DNA from: CBFDBT01 sp965603115
GTDB lineage: Bacteria > Pseudomonadota > Alphaproteobacteria > Sphingomonadales > Kordiimonadaceae
Length of the DNA: 31,948 nt
NCBI GenBank assembly: GCA_965603115.1
Contig: CBFDBT010000007.1
Location: forward strand, 1 to 31,948
Reading direction: 5' to 3'
A program made the translations under genes and the position numbers. Within the stretch, counting starts at the first letter, position 1, and each line of letters opens with the position of its first letter. Below are positions 23,752-31,948 of this stretch, piece after piece. The notes under the pieces are model-generated. The model did not search any database and was not told the origin of the DNA. It saw only the letters and a list, made by a program, of their open reading frames with translations.

Positions 23752-24648
23752 TTATGAGCCCGCAGCGAGTAGATATAAGATATCAGCAGCAATTGTAGCC
23801 CCTGCAACGGCTGTTATTTGCCCCGGCCCTTCATAGTGGGGTGCAACTTCTACCAAATCGCCACCCTTGATGGAAATCGACGTTAACCCTTGCAGGATTT
23901 TTCTGGCAAATAGTGTGCTTGGCCCTCCTGCAACAGGCGTTCCTGTCGCCGGTGCGTAAGCAGGGTCTAGAAAATCAATATCAAAAGTAAGATAAACATT
24001 TTTCTTGCCAACCCTCTTTTCTATGCGGGCCGCGACATCACTGGCTTGCATGTCATCAAGCTCTTCCGCATGGATGATCTCAATACCGTGACTGTCAGGG
24101 TTCGGTGTTCTCAGGCCAATTTGTATTGAGTGGTCGACATCAATAATGCCTTCTTGAATAGCATGATAAAACATGGTGCCATGGTTTAAATCTTCATCAA
24201 TCCATGTGTCACTGTGTGCGTCAAAGTGAACGAGGGCAAGGGGGCCATATTTTTTTGCGTGGGCTCGCAGTAATGGCAGAGTAATGAAATGATCACCGCC
24301 CAAGCTTAAGAGTTTAGCGCCTGTCTTAATGACATCACCAGCAGCCTTTTCCACTGTAGGGCACAAGCGGTCAGGATAAGCAGTAAAGCCAGTAACATCA
24401 CCAATATCTCTAATTTTATAGCGATCTTTGACATTATAGTCCCAAGGATGAACGCCGTAATCAAATTCACCTACTCCAAGCGACTGTTCCCTGATGCCTC
24501 TGGGGCCAAAGCGAGTGCCGGGGCGACCTGTGGTTCCAAGATCATACGGAATCCCAAGAACTGCGACATCAAGACCTTCAGCGTTTTCGGCATTTCCTGC
24601 GCGCAAAAAGCTTAGCTCCCCAGAGTAGGCATCTTGCCAACTAGACAT
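23752..24648 (-). CDS. speB: Agmatinase-like ureohydrolase
   Basis: This 298-residue ureohydrolase has the di-manganese centre of the arginase/agmatinase family: H120 in GGDHF, D143, H145 and D147 in HFDAHSD, and D223 and D225 in FDIDFLDPA. The GTRFGPRGIREQS segment at residues 44-56 and TGTPVAGG at 235-242 are typical of agmatinase-type members. Agmatinase converts agmatine to putrescine and urea in polyamine synthesis. Related guanidino-acid hydrolases share all these residues, so the exact substrate is not fixed. The ATG at 24648 has GGAGA seven bases upstream on the minus strand. It is divergent from ilvD across 216 bases. Confidence 0.85.
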   Translation of the reverse strand: MSSWQDAYSGELSFLRAGNAENAEGLDVAVLGIPYDLGTTGRPGTRFGPRGIREQSLGVGEFDYGVHPWDYNVKDRYKIRDIGDVTGFTAYPDRLCPTVEKAAGDVIKTGAKLLSLGGDHFITLPLLRAHAKKYGPLALVHFDAHSDTWIDEDLNHGTMFYHAIQEGIIDVDHSIQIGLRTPNPDSHGIEIIHAEELDDMQASDVAARIEKRVGKKNVYLTFDIDFLDPAYAPATGTPVAGGPSTLFARKILQGLTSISIKGGDLVEVAPHYEGPGQITAVAGATIAADILYLLAAGS

Positions 24649-24740
24649 ATAATTTCTCCAAAATATTTACACTTAGTGACGGTACTCATTCAGTTGCTCG
24701 CTGTCCAGTGAGGAAAAATATGTTGATGCGGGAAGGAGAA

Positions 24741-24754
24741 AGTGATTGGTCACT
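24741..24754. promoter_or_regulatory. Inverted repeat in the speB-ilvD gap, candidate operator
   Basis: AGTGA (24741-24745) and TCACT (24750-24754) are inverted around TTGG in the 216-base divergent gap. It lies about 50 bases above the proposed ilvD -35 element. This could be a regulator-binding site for ilvD or speB, but five-base arms are short and it could be chance. Confidence 0.25.
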
Positions 24755-24802
24755 CAAAGTAATAATATTTCAAAAATAACCGCTATTTCTAAACTTTTCT
24801 TG

Positions 24803-24831
24803 TCGACATATTTTCAAAGGGTGGCTATAAA
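24803..24831 (+). promoter_or_regulatory. Sigma70-type promoter of ilvD
   Basis: TCGACA (24803-24808) and TATAAA (24826-24831) each match five of six consensus bases and are spaced by exactly 17. The predicted start near 24838 gives a short 5' leader of about 27 bases before the ilvD ATG. No attenuator fits in such a leader, unlike ilvI. Confidence 0.65.
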
Positions 24832-24864
24832 CTGAGCAAATAATTTTGCCCCGGAGTATAGTCA

Positions 24865-26718
24865 ATGCCGCAGTATCGCTCAAAAACATCTACACATGGT
24901 CGCAACATGGCAGGGGCGCGTGCTCTTTGGCGGGCGACCGGTATGAAAGAAGATGACTTTAGCAAACCTATCATTGCGGTTGCTAATAGTTTTACCCAGT
25001 TTGTACCGGGTCATGTGCATCTAAAAGATCTTGGGCAGATGGTAGCGCGCGAAATTGAGGCCGCTGGTGCTGTAGCTAAAGAATTTAACACCATTGCTAT
25101 CGATGATGGTATCGCGATGGGCCACGATGGCATGCTTTATAGTCTTCCAAGTCGTGAGGTGATTGCCGATAGTGTGGAATATATGGTCAATGGCCACTGC
25201 GCCGACGCGCTAATTTGCATTTCTAACTGCGATAAGATTACACCCGGTATGATGATGGCCTCACTGCGCTTGAATATTCCAACGATCTTTGTCTCTGGCG
25301 GACCGATGGAAGCGGGCAAGGTTGAGCGCGCTGACGGCACTATACGTAAGCTTGACTTGGTGGATGCCATGGTCAGTGCGGCTGATCCCAGTGTAAGCGA
25401 TGAGGATGTGATTGATATTGAGCAATCAGCTTGCCCAACTTGTGGTTCCTGCTCAGGCATGTTTACCGCTAACTCAATGAATTGTTTGATGGAAGCATTG
25501 GGGCTGGCCCTTCCGGGTAACGGCTCACTTTTGGCGACCCACGCTGACAGGAGAGAGCTGTTTTTATCCGCTGCCCGCCAGATTGTATCTGTAGCCAAGC
25601 GTTACTACGATGACGGTGACGAAAGTGTACTGCCGCGTTCAATCGCCACTTTTGAAGCGTTTGAAAATGCTATAGCGCTTGATATCGCGATGGGAGGCTC
25701 TACCAATACTGTTTTGCATCTACTGGCTGCTGCTGAAGAAGCGGATGTGAATTTCACTATGCGCGATATAGACCGCATGTCGCGCAAAGTGCCGTGCCTG
25801 TGTAAGGTTGCCCCTAACCATGAAGACTATCATATGGAAGATGTGCACCGTGCGGGTGGTATCTTTGGTCTGTTAGGTGAGCTAAACCGGGCTGGGGTTA
25901 TTCACGGTGACTGTAATACCATCCATAGCCCGTCTATGAGCGAGGCGATCAAACGCTTTGATGTGATGGAAAGTAAAGATAACGCAACCCACCATTTTTA
26001 TAGCGCAGCACCCGCCGGCATTGCGACAACCGAGGCATTTAGTCAGGAAACACGTTTTTCTTCACTCGATCTTGACCGTGAAGGTGGCTGTATTCGCGCT
26101 CATGAACACGCCTATTCAACTGAGGGCGGTCTAGCCATATTATACGGCAATATCGCCCTTGATGGCTGCATCGTGAAAACCGCTGGTGTCGATGAAGAAA
26201 TTTTCAAATTCAGCGGCAAAGCCCATGTCTTTGAAAGCCAAGACAGCGCTGTAAAAGGAATTCTAGCCGGTGATGTTGTCGCAGGGGAAGTGGTAATTAT
26301 TCGTTATGAAGGGCCGCGTGGTGGCCCAGGTATGCAGGAAATGCTCTATCCAACCAGCTATATTAAATCAATGGGGCTGGGTAAGGAATGTGCGCTTTTG
26401 ACCGATGGTCGTTTCTCAGGTGGTACATCAGGGCTGTCTATCGGCCATGTTAGCCCAGAAGCGGCTGAAGAAGGCGCTATCGGCCTGCTTGAAAATGGTG
26501 ATGTGATAGAAATTGATATCCCAAACCGTAGCATCAATGTTGCAATCAGTGACGATGAAATTATCAAGCGCCGTGCCGCGATGGAGGCTAAAGGAGATCA
26601 AGCTTGGAAACCTGTTGAAAAGCGAGAGCGTAAGATAAGCCAAGCGCTAAAAGCCTACGCTGCCATGACAACATCGGCTGCACGCGGTGCTGTTCGCGAT
26701 GTGAGCAAGCTCGGTTAA
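24865..26718 (+). CDS. ilvD: Dihydroxy-acid dehydratase
   Basis: IlvD dehydrates 2,3-dihydroxy acids to 2-keto acids, the third common step of Val and Ile synthesis, with an Fe-S cluster and Mg2+. The 617-residue protein has the cluster-binding cysteines C122 (in CISNCDKITPG) and C193/C196 (in CPTCGSCSGMFTANSMNC). It also has the C-terminal SFS-type GRFSGGTSGLSIGHVSPEA region. The length fits the E. coli type enzyme. The ATG follows GGAG at 24853-24856. It lies far from ilvIHC, with its own promoter, and its stop overlaps the convergent DUF1330 stop. Confidence 0.97.
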   Translation: MPQYRSKTSTHGRNMAGARALWRATGMKEDDFSKPIIAVANSFTQFVPGHVHLKDLGQMVAREIEAAGAVAKEFNTIAIDDGIAMGHDGMLYSLPSREVIADSVEYMVNGHCADALICISNCDKITPGMMMASLRLNIPTIFVSGGPMEAGKVERADGTIRKLDLVDAMVSAADPSVSDEDVIDIEQSACPTCGSCSGMFTANSMNCLMEALGLALPGNGSLLATHADRRELFLSAARQIVSVAKRYYDDGDESVLPRSIATFEAFENAIALDIAMGGSTNTVLHLLAAAEEADVNFTMRDIDRMSRKVPCLCKVAPNHEDYHMEDVHRAGGIFGLLGELNRAGVIHGDCNTIHSPSMSEAIKRFDVMESKDNATHHFYSAAPAGIATTEAFSQETRFSSLDLDREGGCIRAHEHAYSTEGGLAILYGNIALDGCIVKTAGVDEEIFKFSGKAHVFESQDSAVKGILAGDVVAGEVVIIRYEGPRGGPGMQEMLYPTSYIKSMGLGKECALLTDGRFSGGTSGLSIGHVSPEAAEEGAIGLLENGDVIEIDIPNRSINVAISDDEIIKRRAAMEAKGDQAWKPVEKRERKISQALKAYAAMTTSAARGAVRDVSKLG

Positions 26719-27125
26719 AGTTCGGCGGGGTCCATTTCAATTAAGCGACTGTCAGCAAGGCCTGCGCTGCGGTGGCGCGAAATAGAGCGATACTCAGGAT
26801 CAGCGAGCATTTTGAGCATAGCTGCGCGACTGGGGTATTTTACCACAAACATTAAATCCCAGTCTTCGCCTTGGGGGGCTATCACCGAGCGTCGCGGATT
26901 GGCTCTCATAACGACTTCAGCACCAATTTGTTCAATAAACTGGAAAGTAGCGGCCATATAGCGTTTATAGGCTTGCTCGCCGGTGCAGGCCTCATCCCCT
27001 TCAGCGTTATCACCATAATCAGCCTGATCGCGATATTTGAGAAGATTAAGCATTAAAAGCGGCTCATTAGGGTCAGCTTTTCTAAAAGCAGTGAATTGTT
27101 CAGGCGTTGCTTCAATTGATTTCAT
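26715..27125 (-). CDS. DUF1330 family protein
   Basis: This 136-residue soluble protein starts at ATG 27125, after GGGAG eight bases upstream, and not at the farther in-frame codon that would overlap xthA. The pattern LLMLNLLKYRD, AYKRYMAA and DLMFVVKYPSRAAMLKML-DPEY is typical of DUF1330, a dimeric alpha/beta-barrel family of unknown function. It follows xthA by two bases, so it is cotranscribed. Its stop overlaps that of convergent ilvD by three bases. Confidence 0.85.
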   Translation of the reverse strand: MKSIEATPEQFTAFRKADPNEPLLMLNLLKYRDQADYGDNAEGDEACTGEQAYKRYMAATFQFIEQIGAEVVMRANPRRSVIAPQGEDWDLMFVVKYPSRAAMLKMLADPEYRSISRHRSAGLADSRLIEMDPAEL

Positions 27126-27127
27126 GA

Positions 27128-27925
27128 TTATTCTCCCAGCTCTATCCATACAGGGGTGTGGTCTGACGGTGTTTCTTTGCCGCGGGGTGCTTTGTCAACA
27201 TCTGCGCCCTTAAGCCGGTCAATAGCTTGCGGGCTAAGCAGCAAATGGTCAATGCGGATACCGTGGTCTTTTTGCCAAGCGCCACGCTGATAATCCCAAA
27301 AAGTAAATTGCTGTCCCGAAGGGTGGACTTGCCGCAGTGCATCAGTGTAGCCCATATTAAGTATAGTTTGGTATGCTGCGCGGCTTTCGGGCTGCGTTAG
27401 CGCATCACCTACCCAGCTAGCCGGATTATAACAGTCTTCGTCTTTGGGAATGACATTATAGTCACCGGATAAAACAACGGCTTGCTCAGTTTTAAGCAAG
27501 GATTCAGCGTGTTTAACCAGCTTTTCCATCCAATCGAGCTTATAATCGAACTTTGGCCCAGGCTGCGGGTTTCCGTTAGGCAGGTAAATGGTAGCGATAC
27601 GCACACCTTTGATGGTGGCTTCCATATAGCGGGCTTGCTCGGGGGTTGTTTCCCCGTCTTTTAACGGGCCTTCAGTCATCTCCGGTAGTCCGCGCATAAC
27701 ATCGCTCATTTCATGCTTGGAAAGAATTGCTACGCCGTTAAAGGCCTTTTGTCCGTGGGTTTCCACATTATAGCCAAGGGCTTCAATCTCAAGACGTGGG
27801 AAATTTTCATCGACAGATTTAATTTCCTGCAAACAGGCCACATCGGGGCTAAACTCTTCGAGCCACTCGATAAGGCGCGGCAGGCGGGCTTTAATGCCGT
27901 TAATATTAAATGTTGCTATTTTCAT
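27128..27925 (-). CDS. xthA: Exodeoxyribonuclease III (AP endonuclease)
   Basis: Exodeoxyribonuclease III cleaves at abasic sites and degrades 3' ends in base-excision repair. The 265-residue protein carries the exo-endo-phosphatase fold motifs: NINGIKARL at the N terminus, the metal-binding LQEIK near residue 36, SGDYNVIP in the middle, and the C-terminal SDHTPVW with the catalytic Asp-His pair. The length matches XthA. It lies six bases after erpA and two before the DUF1330 gene on the minus strand, an operon order I recall from many alphaproteobacteria. Confidence 0.95.
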   Translation of the reverse strand: MKIATFNINGIKARLPRLIEWLEEFSPDVACLQEIKSVDENFPRLEIEALGYNVETHGQKAFNGVAILSKHEMSDVMRGLPEMTEGPLKDGETTPEQARYMEATIKGVRIATIYLPNGNPQPGPKFDYKLDWMEKLVKHAESLLKTEQAVVLSGDYNVIPKDEDCYNPASWVGDALTQPESRAAYQTILNMGYTDALRQVHPSGQQFTFWDYQRGAWQKDHGIRIDHLLLSPQAIDRLKGADVDKAPRGKETPSDHTPVWIELGE

Positions 27926-27931
27926 TGAAAT

Positions 27932-28279
27932 TTATATCGAAAAACTAGAGCCGCAGCCGCAGGAGGACTGAGCGTTGGGGTTGATAACCTGAAAACTGGA
28001 GCCGATAAGGTCGGTGACGAAATCCACTTCGCTATCCATGACATACATGAGCGACATATCATCCACCAGCATGATAACCCCGTCTTTTTCAACAACGATG
28101 TCACTGTCTTGCTGGTCTTCAACGAAGTCAAAGCCATATTGAAAGCCGCTACAGCCTCCGCCAGACACGGACAGGCGAAACATCAGCTTGTCATTGCCTT
28201 GCATTTCTTTCAAAGCTTTGATGCGCGCTGCGGCATTTGTGGATAGACCAACGGGAGGTTTTGTAGTTGTTTGTGGCAT
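27932..28279 (-). CDS. erpA: Iron-sulfur cluster insertion protein (ErpA/IscA family)
   Basis: This A-type carrier delivers Fe-S clusters to apoproteins. The 115-residue product from ATG 28279 has the three conserved cysteines: C43 in SGGGCSGFQYGF and C107 and C109 in SSCGCGSSF. A longer in-frame start at 28519 would add about 80 residues without family similarity and overlap the dgt gene. The frame position next to xthA and dgt fits erpA in alphaproteobacteria. A possible promoter is TTGACC with TACATA on the minus strand (28337-28342 and 28314-28319). Which client proteins it serves is unknown, although ilvD just downstream also carries an Fe-S cluster. Confidence 0.93.
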   Translation of the reverse strand: MPQTTTKPPVGLSTNAAARIKALKEMQGNDKLMFRLSVSGGGCSGFQYGFDFVEDQQDSDIVVEKDGVIMLVDDMSLMYVMDSEVDFVTDLIGSSFQVINPNAQSSCGCGSSFSI

Positions 28280-28458
28280 TTTTGGGCACTCATTTATAAA
28301 ATTATATATGATATATGTAGGGTCTCGACTGGGTAAGGTCAATCTTTCAACAAAATAATAAAAATTATACGACATTTTGTCATTTAGATCGTTGCAGATG
28401 TGCGAACTTCTCACTACTGTCCATTTTAATAGAAAACCCCGATAGCGGAGAAGACTAA

Positions 28459-29670
28459 ATGCCAACTGATGTTCCAACGCATGATCAAACACTTGCCCCA
28501 TATGCCAGTATAGGGACAAATAGCCGTGGCCGTTTGATCAATGAACCTGAAAGTCATTTGCGCAGCCCCTATCAGCGTGATAGGGATCGGTTGATTCATT
28601 CAAGTGGTTTTCGCCGTCTCAAGCATAAAACACAGGTTTTTGTTTATCACGAAGGCGACCATTTTAGAACCAGACTGACGCATTCGCTGGAAGTTGCGCA
28701 GATCACACGTAGCATTTGCCGCTCCATGCATTTAAATGATGACCTGGGGGAGGCTCTGGCTTTAGCCCATGACCTTGGCCATCCGCCCTTTGGTCATGCT
28801 GGCGAGGAAATGATCAATCTTATGATGGCCGACTATGGTGGTTTTGACCATAATGCTCAGGCTTTGCGTTTGGTAACTTCATTGGAAAAGCGTTATGCAG
28901 CCTTTGATGGGCTTAATTTATCATGGGAAACTCTAGAAGGACTGGCAAAGCATAATGGCCCTCTTGTCAAAGCACCAATTGATCACGCCAAGCCCCCTAA
29001 AGAACTGCCCTTTGCTTTGAAGGAATGTATAAAAGAGTATGATTTAGAATTGCACAGTTTCGCGGGGCCAGAAGCACAAGTGGCGGCTCTGGCAGATGAT
29101 ATTGCCTACAGCAGTCATGACCTTGATGACGGATTGAGGGCAGGTCTGTTTGAGATTGATGATCTAAAGTCTATTCCTGTGGTGGCTCAATTGATTGACG
29201 AGGTAAAGTGGACATATAAAACGGCGAGTAGGGATGTGCTTATCCATGAACTTGTTCGTCGTCTTATAAACCGTTTGGTCGGGGATGTAATTGTTGAAAC
29301 TGAGCGACGCATTAGCATATTAAATCCAGAGTGTCCTGATGATATTCGTGGTTGGGATCAAGGTGTTGTCGCATTTGGTGCAGATATGGAAGAAGCTGTC
29401 CGTCAGCTAAAAAGCTTCCTTAAAGAACATATGTATAAGCATTATTTAGTTAATCGCATGACCAGTAAGGCAAAAAGGGTGGTCAAAGACCTATTTGATC
29501 TATATATCAACGAACCCGAAGTGCTGCCGACAGAGTGGGCAGCCAAAACGAGTGGCCCAATGACGCCTGAAACTGCGCGTGTTGTGGCTGATTTTATTGC
29601 CGGCATGACGGATCGCTTTGCTTTTCGTGAACATGCCAAGTTATTTGATTTATCGGTAGTCTCTCTATGA
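28459..29670 (+). CDS. dgt: dNTP triphosphohydrolase (dGTPase-like protein, Dgt family)
   Basis: Dgt-family enzymes remove tripolyphosphate from dNTPs and control nucleotide pools. This 403-residue member has the HD-domain residues H75 (in LTHSLEVAQ), H104-D105 (in LAHDLGHPPFGHAGE) and a later Asp in ADDIAYSSHDLDDG near residue 212. The N-terminal SPYQRDRDRLIHSSGFRRLKH is the usual family signature. Whether it prefers dGTP is not known. The ATG is preceded by GGAG at about seven bases. It is divergent from erpA and overlaps argS by four bases (ATGA). Confidence 0.93.
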   Translation: MPTDVPTHDQTLAPYASIGTNSRGRLINEPESHLRSPYQRDRDRLIHSSGFRRLKHKTQVFVYHEGDHFRTRLTHSLEVAQITRSICRSMHLNDDLGEALALAHDLGHPPFGHAGEEMINLMMADYGGFDHNAQALRLVTSLEKRYAAFDGLNLSWETLEGLAKHNGPLVKAPIDHAKPPKELPFALKECIKEYDLELHSFAGPEAQVAALADDIAYSSHDLDDGLRAGLFEIDDLKSIPVVAQLIDEVKWTYKTASRDVLIHELVRRLINRLVGDVIVETERRISILNPECPDDIRGWDQGVVAFGADMEEAVRQLKSFLKEHMYKHYLVNRMTSKAKRVVKDLFDLYINEPEVLPTEWAAKTSGPMTPETARVVADFIAGMTDRFAFREHAKLFDLSVVSL

Positions 29671-31421
29671 ACGTATTTACGCATTTCAGATCAGTTGTTG
29701 AAACTGTTCTATCAGACCTATCAGCTTCGGGCGCATTGCCTGATGGCCTTGACCTAAGCAATGTCGCCGTTGAGCCGCCTCGAGACGCAAGTCATGGTGA
29801 TATTGCCACCAACGCGGCTATGGTGCTTGCCAAACAGGCGCGTATGAAACCTCGTGATATTGCTGAGGCGATGGCAGAAGGGCTTTTAGCTGCAAGCGGT
29901 GTGGCAAAGGTTGATGTGGCGGGGCCCGGTTTTATTAACATGACCCTCGATGATAGTTTTTGGCAGTCTCGGGTTAAAGACGTGCTTGACGCGGGCACAG
30001 ATTATGGGTGCTCAGATGCGGGTGCTGGCGAAAAAGTCAATGTTGAGTATGTTTCTGCCAACCCTACAGGCCCTATGCATGTGGGTCATGTGCGTGGTGC
30101 AGTGTTTGGCGACGCTCTTTCTAACTTGCTCGCCAAGGTTGGCTACAGCGTCACCAAAGAATATTACATCAATGATGCAGGGTCGCAGATTGATACTTTA
30201 GCGCGCTCGTCGCATCTCAGGTATCAGGAAGCTTGTGGCCGCATGATTGGCGATATTCCTGAAGGGTTTTACCCCGGGGAATATTTAAAGCCAGTTGGTG
30301 AACTGTTGAAACAGAAATACGCTGAAAAATTCCTCGACGCTGATGAAAGTGAATGGCTCGCACTGTTCAAGGTTGATGCCTCAATGGCTATGATGGACTT
30401 AATCCGCGAAGATTTGAAGGTCTTGGGTGTTGAGCATGATGTCTTTTTCTCTGAGAGCAAGATGCACACTGATGGCAGTATTGATGCAGCGGTTAAAGCG
30501 CTTGATGCGCTAGGGCATCTTTATGAGGGTGTGTTGGAGCCCCCAAAGGGTAAATTGCCTGATGATTGGGAAGCACGACCACAAACTCTGTTTAAAGCAA
30601 CAGAATTTGGTGATGATGTTGATCGGGCGCTTAAAAAGTCCGATGGTTCCTATACTTATTTTGGTGCGGATATCGCCTATCATTTCAATAAATATGAGCG
30701 TGGTTTTGCGCATCAAATTAACGTTTGGGGCGCGGACCATGGGGGCTATGTCAAGCGGATGAAAGCCGCCGTAACGGCCATGTCTGGCGGTAAGGCCGAT
30801 CTTGATGTACGTCTGTGCCAGTTGGTGAAATTGTTTAGAAACGGTGAGCCGGTTAAAATGTCAAAAAGATCGGGCAATTTTGTGACTTTGAGAGAAGTGG
30901 TCGATGAAGTTGGCAAAGATGTAACGCGCTTTATTATGCTTACACGTAAGAATGATGCGCCTCTTGATTTTGACTTTGCCAAGGTGATGGAGCAATCCAA
31001 GGATAATCCAGTATTTTATGTGCAATATGCCCATGCAAGGGTTCATAGCGTCATGAAAAAAGCGGTAGAAGCTTTTGAGGGGTTGAAAATTAGTGATGCA
31101 GAACTTGCAAAGGCTGATTTCTCTTTACTTACGGATCCTTCAGAAATTGCTATAATGCGCGCTCTTTCAGCTTGGCCGCGGATGGTGGAGGGGGCTGCAG
31201 AAGCGCATGAGCCCCATAGAATTTCATTTTTTCTCTATGAACTTGCCTCAGAGTTTCATACATTCTGGAATAAAGGAAATGCTGATATATCCTTGAGGTT
31301 TATTATCGAGGACGATAAAGCTATAACAAGTGCTAGGCTGGCGCTGATACGCGCTGTTGCACTGGTTATTGCAAGTGGTTTGGAGATACTGGGTGTTACA
31401 CCTGTAGAGGAGATGCGTTGA
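29667..31421 (+). CDS. argS: Arginyl-tRNA synthetase
   Basis: ArgS charges tRNA-Arg with arginine. The 584-residue class I synthetase has an N-terminal additional domain, the HIGH-equivalent HVGH at residues 138-141 (GPMHVGHVRGAVFGDALS), and KMSKR at 397-401 (PVKMSKRSGNFVTL). The C-terminal anticodon-binding domain contains YVQYAHARVHSVM. The length is typical. It overlaps dgt by ATGA and its own stop TGA overlaps the next start (TGATG), so dgt-argS-SPOR gene are coupled. The order matches many alphaproteobacteria. Confidence 0.97.
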   Translation: MNVFTHFRSVVETVLSDLSASGALPDGLDLSNVAVEPPRDASHGDIATNAAMVLAKQARMKPRDIAEAMAEGLLAASGVAKVDVAGPGFINMTLDDSFWQSRVKDVLDAGTDYGCSDAGAGEKVNVEYVSANPTGPMHVGHVRGAVFGDALSNLLAKVGYSVTKEYYINDAGSQIDTLARSSHLRYQEACGRMIGDIPEGFYPGEYLKPVGELLKQKYAEKFLDADESEWLALFKVDASMAMMDLIREDLKVLGVEHDVFFSESKMHTDGSIDAAVKALDALGHLYEGVLEPPKGKLPDDWEARPQTLFKATEFGDDVDRALKKSDGSYTYFGADIAYHFNKYERGFAHQINVWGADHGGYVKRMKAAVTAMSGGKADLDVRLCQLVKLFRNGEPVKMSKRSGNFVTLREVVDEVGKDVTRFIMLTRKNDAPLDFDFAKVMEQSKDNPVFYVQYAHARVHSVMKKAVEAFEGLKISDAELAKADFSLLTDPSEIAIMRALSAWPRMVEGAAEAHEPHRISFFLYELASEFHTFWNKGNADISLRFIIEDDKAITSARLALIRAVALVIASGLEILGVTPVEEMR

Positions 31422-31948
31422 TGGCTGATAATATGGATAACATGCCGCCTTGGCTGACACCAGTTGAAGAGTTGGAAGATTCAGCACCCTCAGGCATATT
31501 TGAGGGCAATATGAAGAAGGTCGTGATTAGTGTGGCTGTTCTTGTAATAGCTGTTTTTGTGGTTGCTATGTGGCTTATGTACGATCGCCCTGCTGATAAC
31601 TTTGAAAAACCTATCGAAGTGCTGGCGGCTATGGAGCCAATAAAGGTGAAGCCCGAAAAGACTGGCGGCAAGGAAATCCTAAATCAAGATAAGGACGTTT
31701 ATAAACGCATTACGGGAGATGGGGACGAAAAGCAGCCTACATCACTTGCTAGTGAAGCAGAGATGCCAGTTTCAGAGTTGCCTGTAGATGAGGTAAAGAA
31801 AGAGATTAAGGAAATAGTAGAACCAATTGAAAATTCAAGTAATTTTGAACTTTCAAAAGCTGCTATAGAAGCTGATAAAGAGCCTGTTCTTGAAAGTATA
31901 GTCAGAGAAAAGCCCGTTCAGCCAAAAGCTGTTCCTGCAACAACTACC
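31421..31948 (+). CDS. Single-span membrane protein, probable SPOR-domain cell-wall protein (3' end cut by window)
   Basis: 176 codons are visible and the frame stays open at the window end. The ATG at 31421 overlaps the argS stop (TGATG). A short cytosolic segment (residues 1-32) is followed by one hydrophobic helix at about 33-52 (KKVVISVAVLVIAVFVVAMW) and then a long, charged, low-complexity Glu/Lys/Pro-rich periplasmic stretch. The position after argS and the layout fit the SPOR-domain proteins found here in alphaproteobacteria, which bind denuded glycan at the septum. The SPOR domain itself would lie beyond the window, so it is not seen. Confidence 0.6.
   Translation, partial: MADNMDNMPPWLTPVEELEDSAPSGIFEGNMKKVVISVAVLVIAVFVVAMWLMYDRPADNFEKPIEVLAAMEPIKVKPEKTGGKEILNQDKDVYKRITGDGDEKQPTSLASEAEMPVSELPVDEVKKEIKEIVEPIENSSNFELSKAAIEADKEPVLESIVREKPVQPKAVPATTT

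Noticed and set aside
25137..25598. A 153-codon minus-strand frame opposite ilvD
   Set aside because: It is the antisense shadow of ilvD and has no Shine-Dalgarno or domain pattern.
28280..28519. An 80-residue N-terminal extension of erpA
   Set aside because: The extension has no similarity to A-type carriers, overlaps dgt and would contain the erpA promoter region. ATG 28279 fits the family length.

Overview
This window looks like a chromosomal housekeeping stretch from an alphaproteobacterium of moderate GC (mid-40s percent by eye). The evidence is gene content and order: an erpA-xthA / dgt-argS-SPOR block, a leuA-mreBCD-mrdA-rodA block, a DUF3775 protein and a Fur-family Zur repressor. 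The order or genus cannot be fixed from the sequence alone; a Kordiimonadales- or Rhodospirillales-like marine lineage is a guess. No tRNA, rRNA, CRISPR array, transposase, phage gene or integration site was seen.

Layout. 1-450: the 3' end of a DegP/HtrA-type protease gene, closed by a strong terminator shared with convergent serB. 516-2401: serB and miaA, divergent. 2402-6198: a structured leader ending in an intrinsic terminator, then ilvI-ilvH-ilvC and a terminator. 6319-8163: an unannotated 49-codon membrane-peptide gene, a long inverted repeat and leuA. 8325-13817: mreB, mreC, mreD, mrdA (PBP2) and rodA, the elongasome for rod shape. 13902-14303: DUF3775. 14319-17024: a TonB-dependent receptor of ZnuD type, divergent from zur, with a Zur-box-like palindrome between them. 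17048-19292: a long TPR protein broken by a one-base frameshift near 18623. 19289-24648: msrA, a small Cys-rich exported protein, a small membrane protein-mscS-yciA operon, a two-CBS protein, a patatin-like protein and an agmatinase-like gene. 24865-26718: ilvD behind a good sigma70-type promoter. 26715-28279: erpA-xthA-DUF1330 on the minus strand. 28459-31948: dgt-argS-SPOR-type protein (truncated by the window edge), tightly overlapping.

How the genes fit together. ilvI/H, ilvC, ilvD and leuA supply the common branched-chain pathway and the first leucine-specific step; ilvD is 18.7 kb from ilvC. mreBCD, PBP2 and RodA form one cell-wall elongation machine. ZnuD-like receptor and Zur form a zinc uptake and sensing pair.

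I did not find a convincing new multi-gene system. The observations most worth a second look are the ilvI leader (attenuator without an obvious branched-chain-rich leader peptide, plus mini-ORFs chained to the ilvI start), the small ORF and long hairpin before leuA, the Zur operator region with its His/Glu-rich receptor, and the frameshifted TPR gene. No gene-free stretch exceeds 300 bases once the small ORF at 6319 is counted; the longest is the 279-base ilvI leader.
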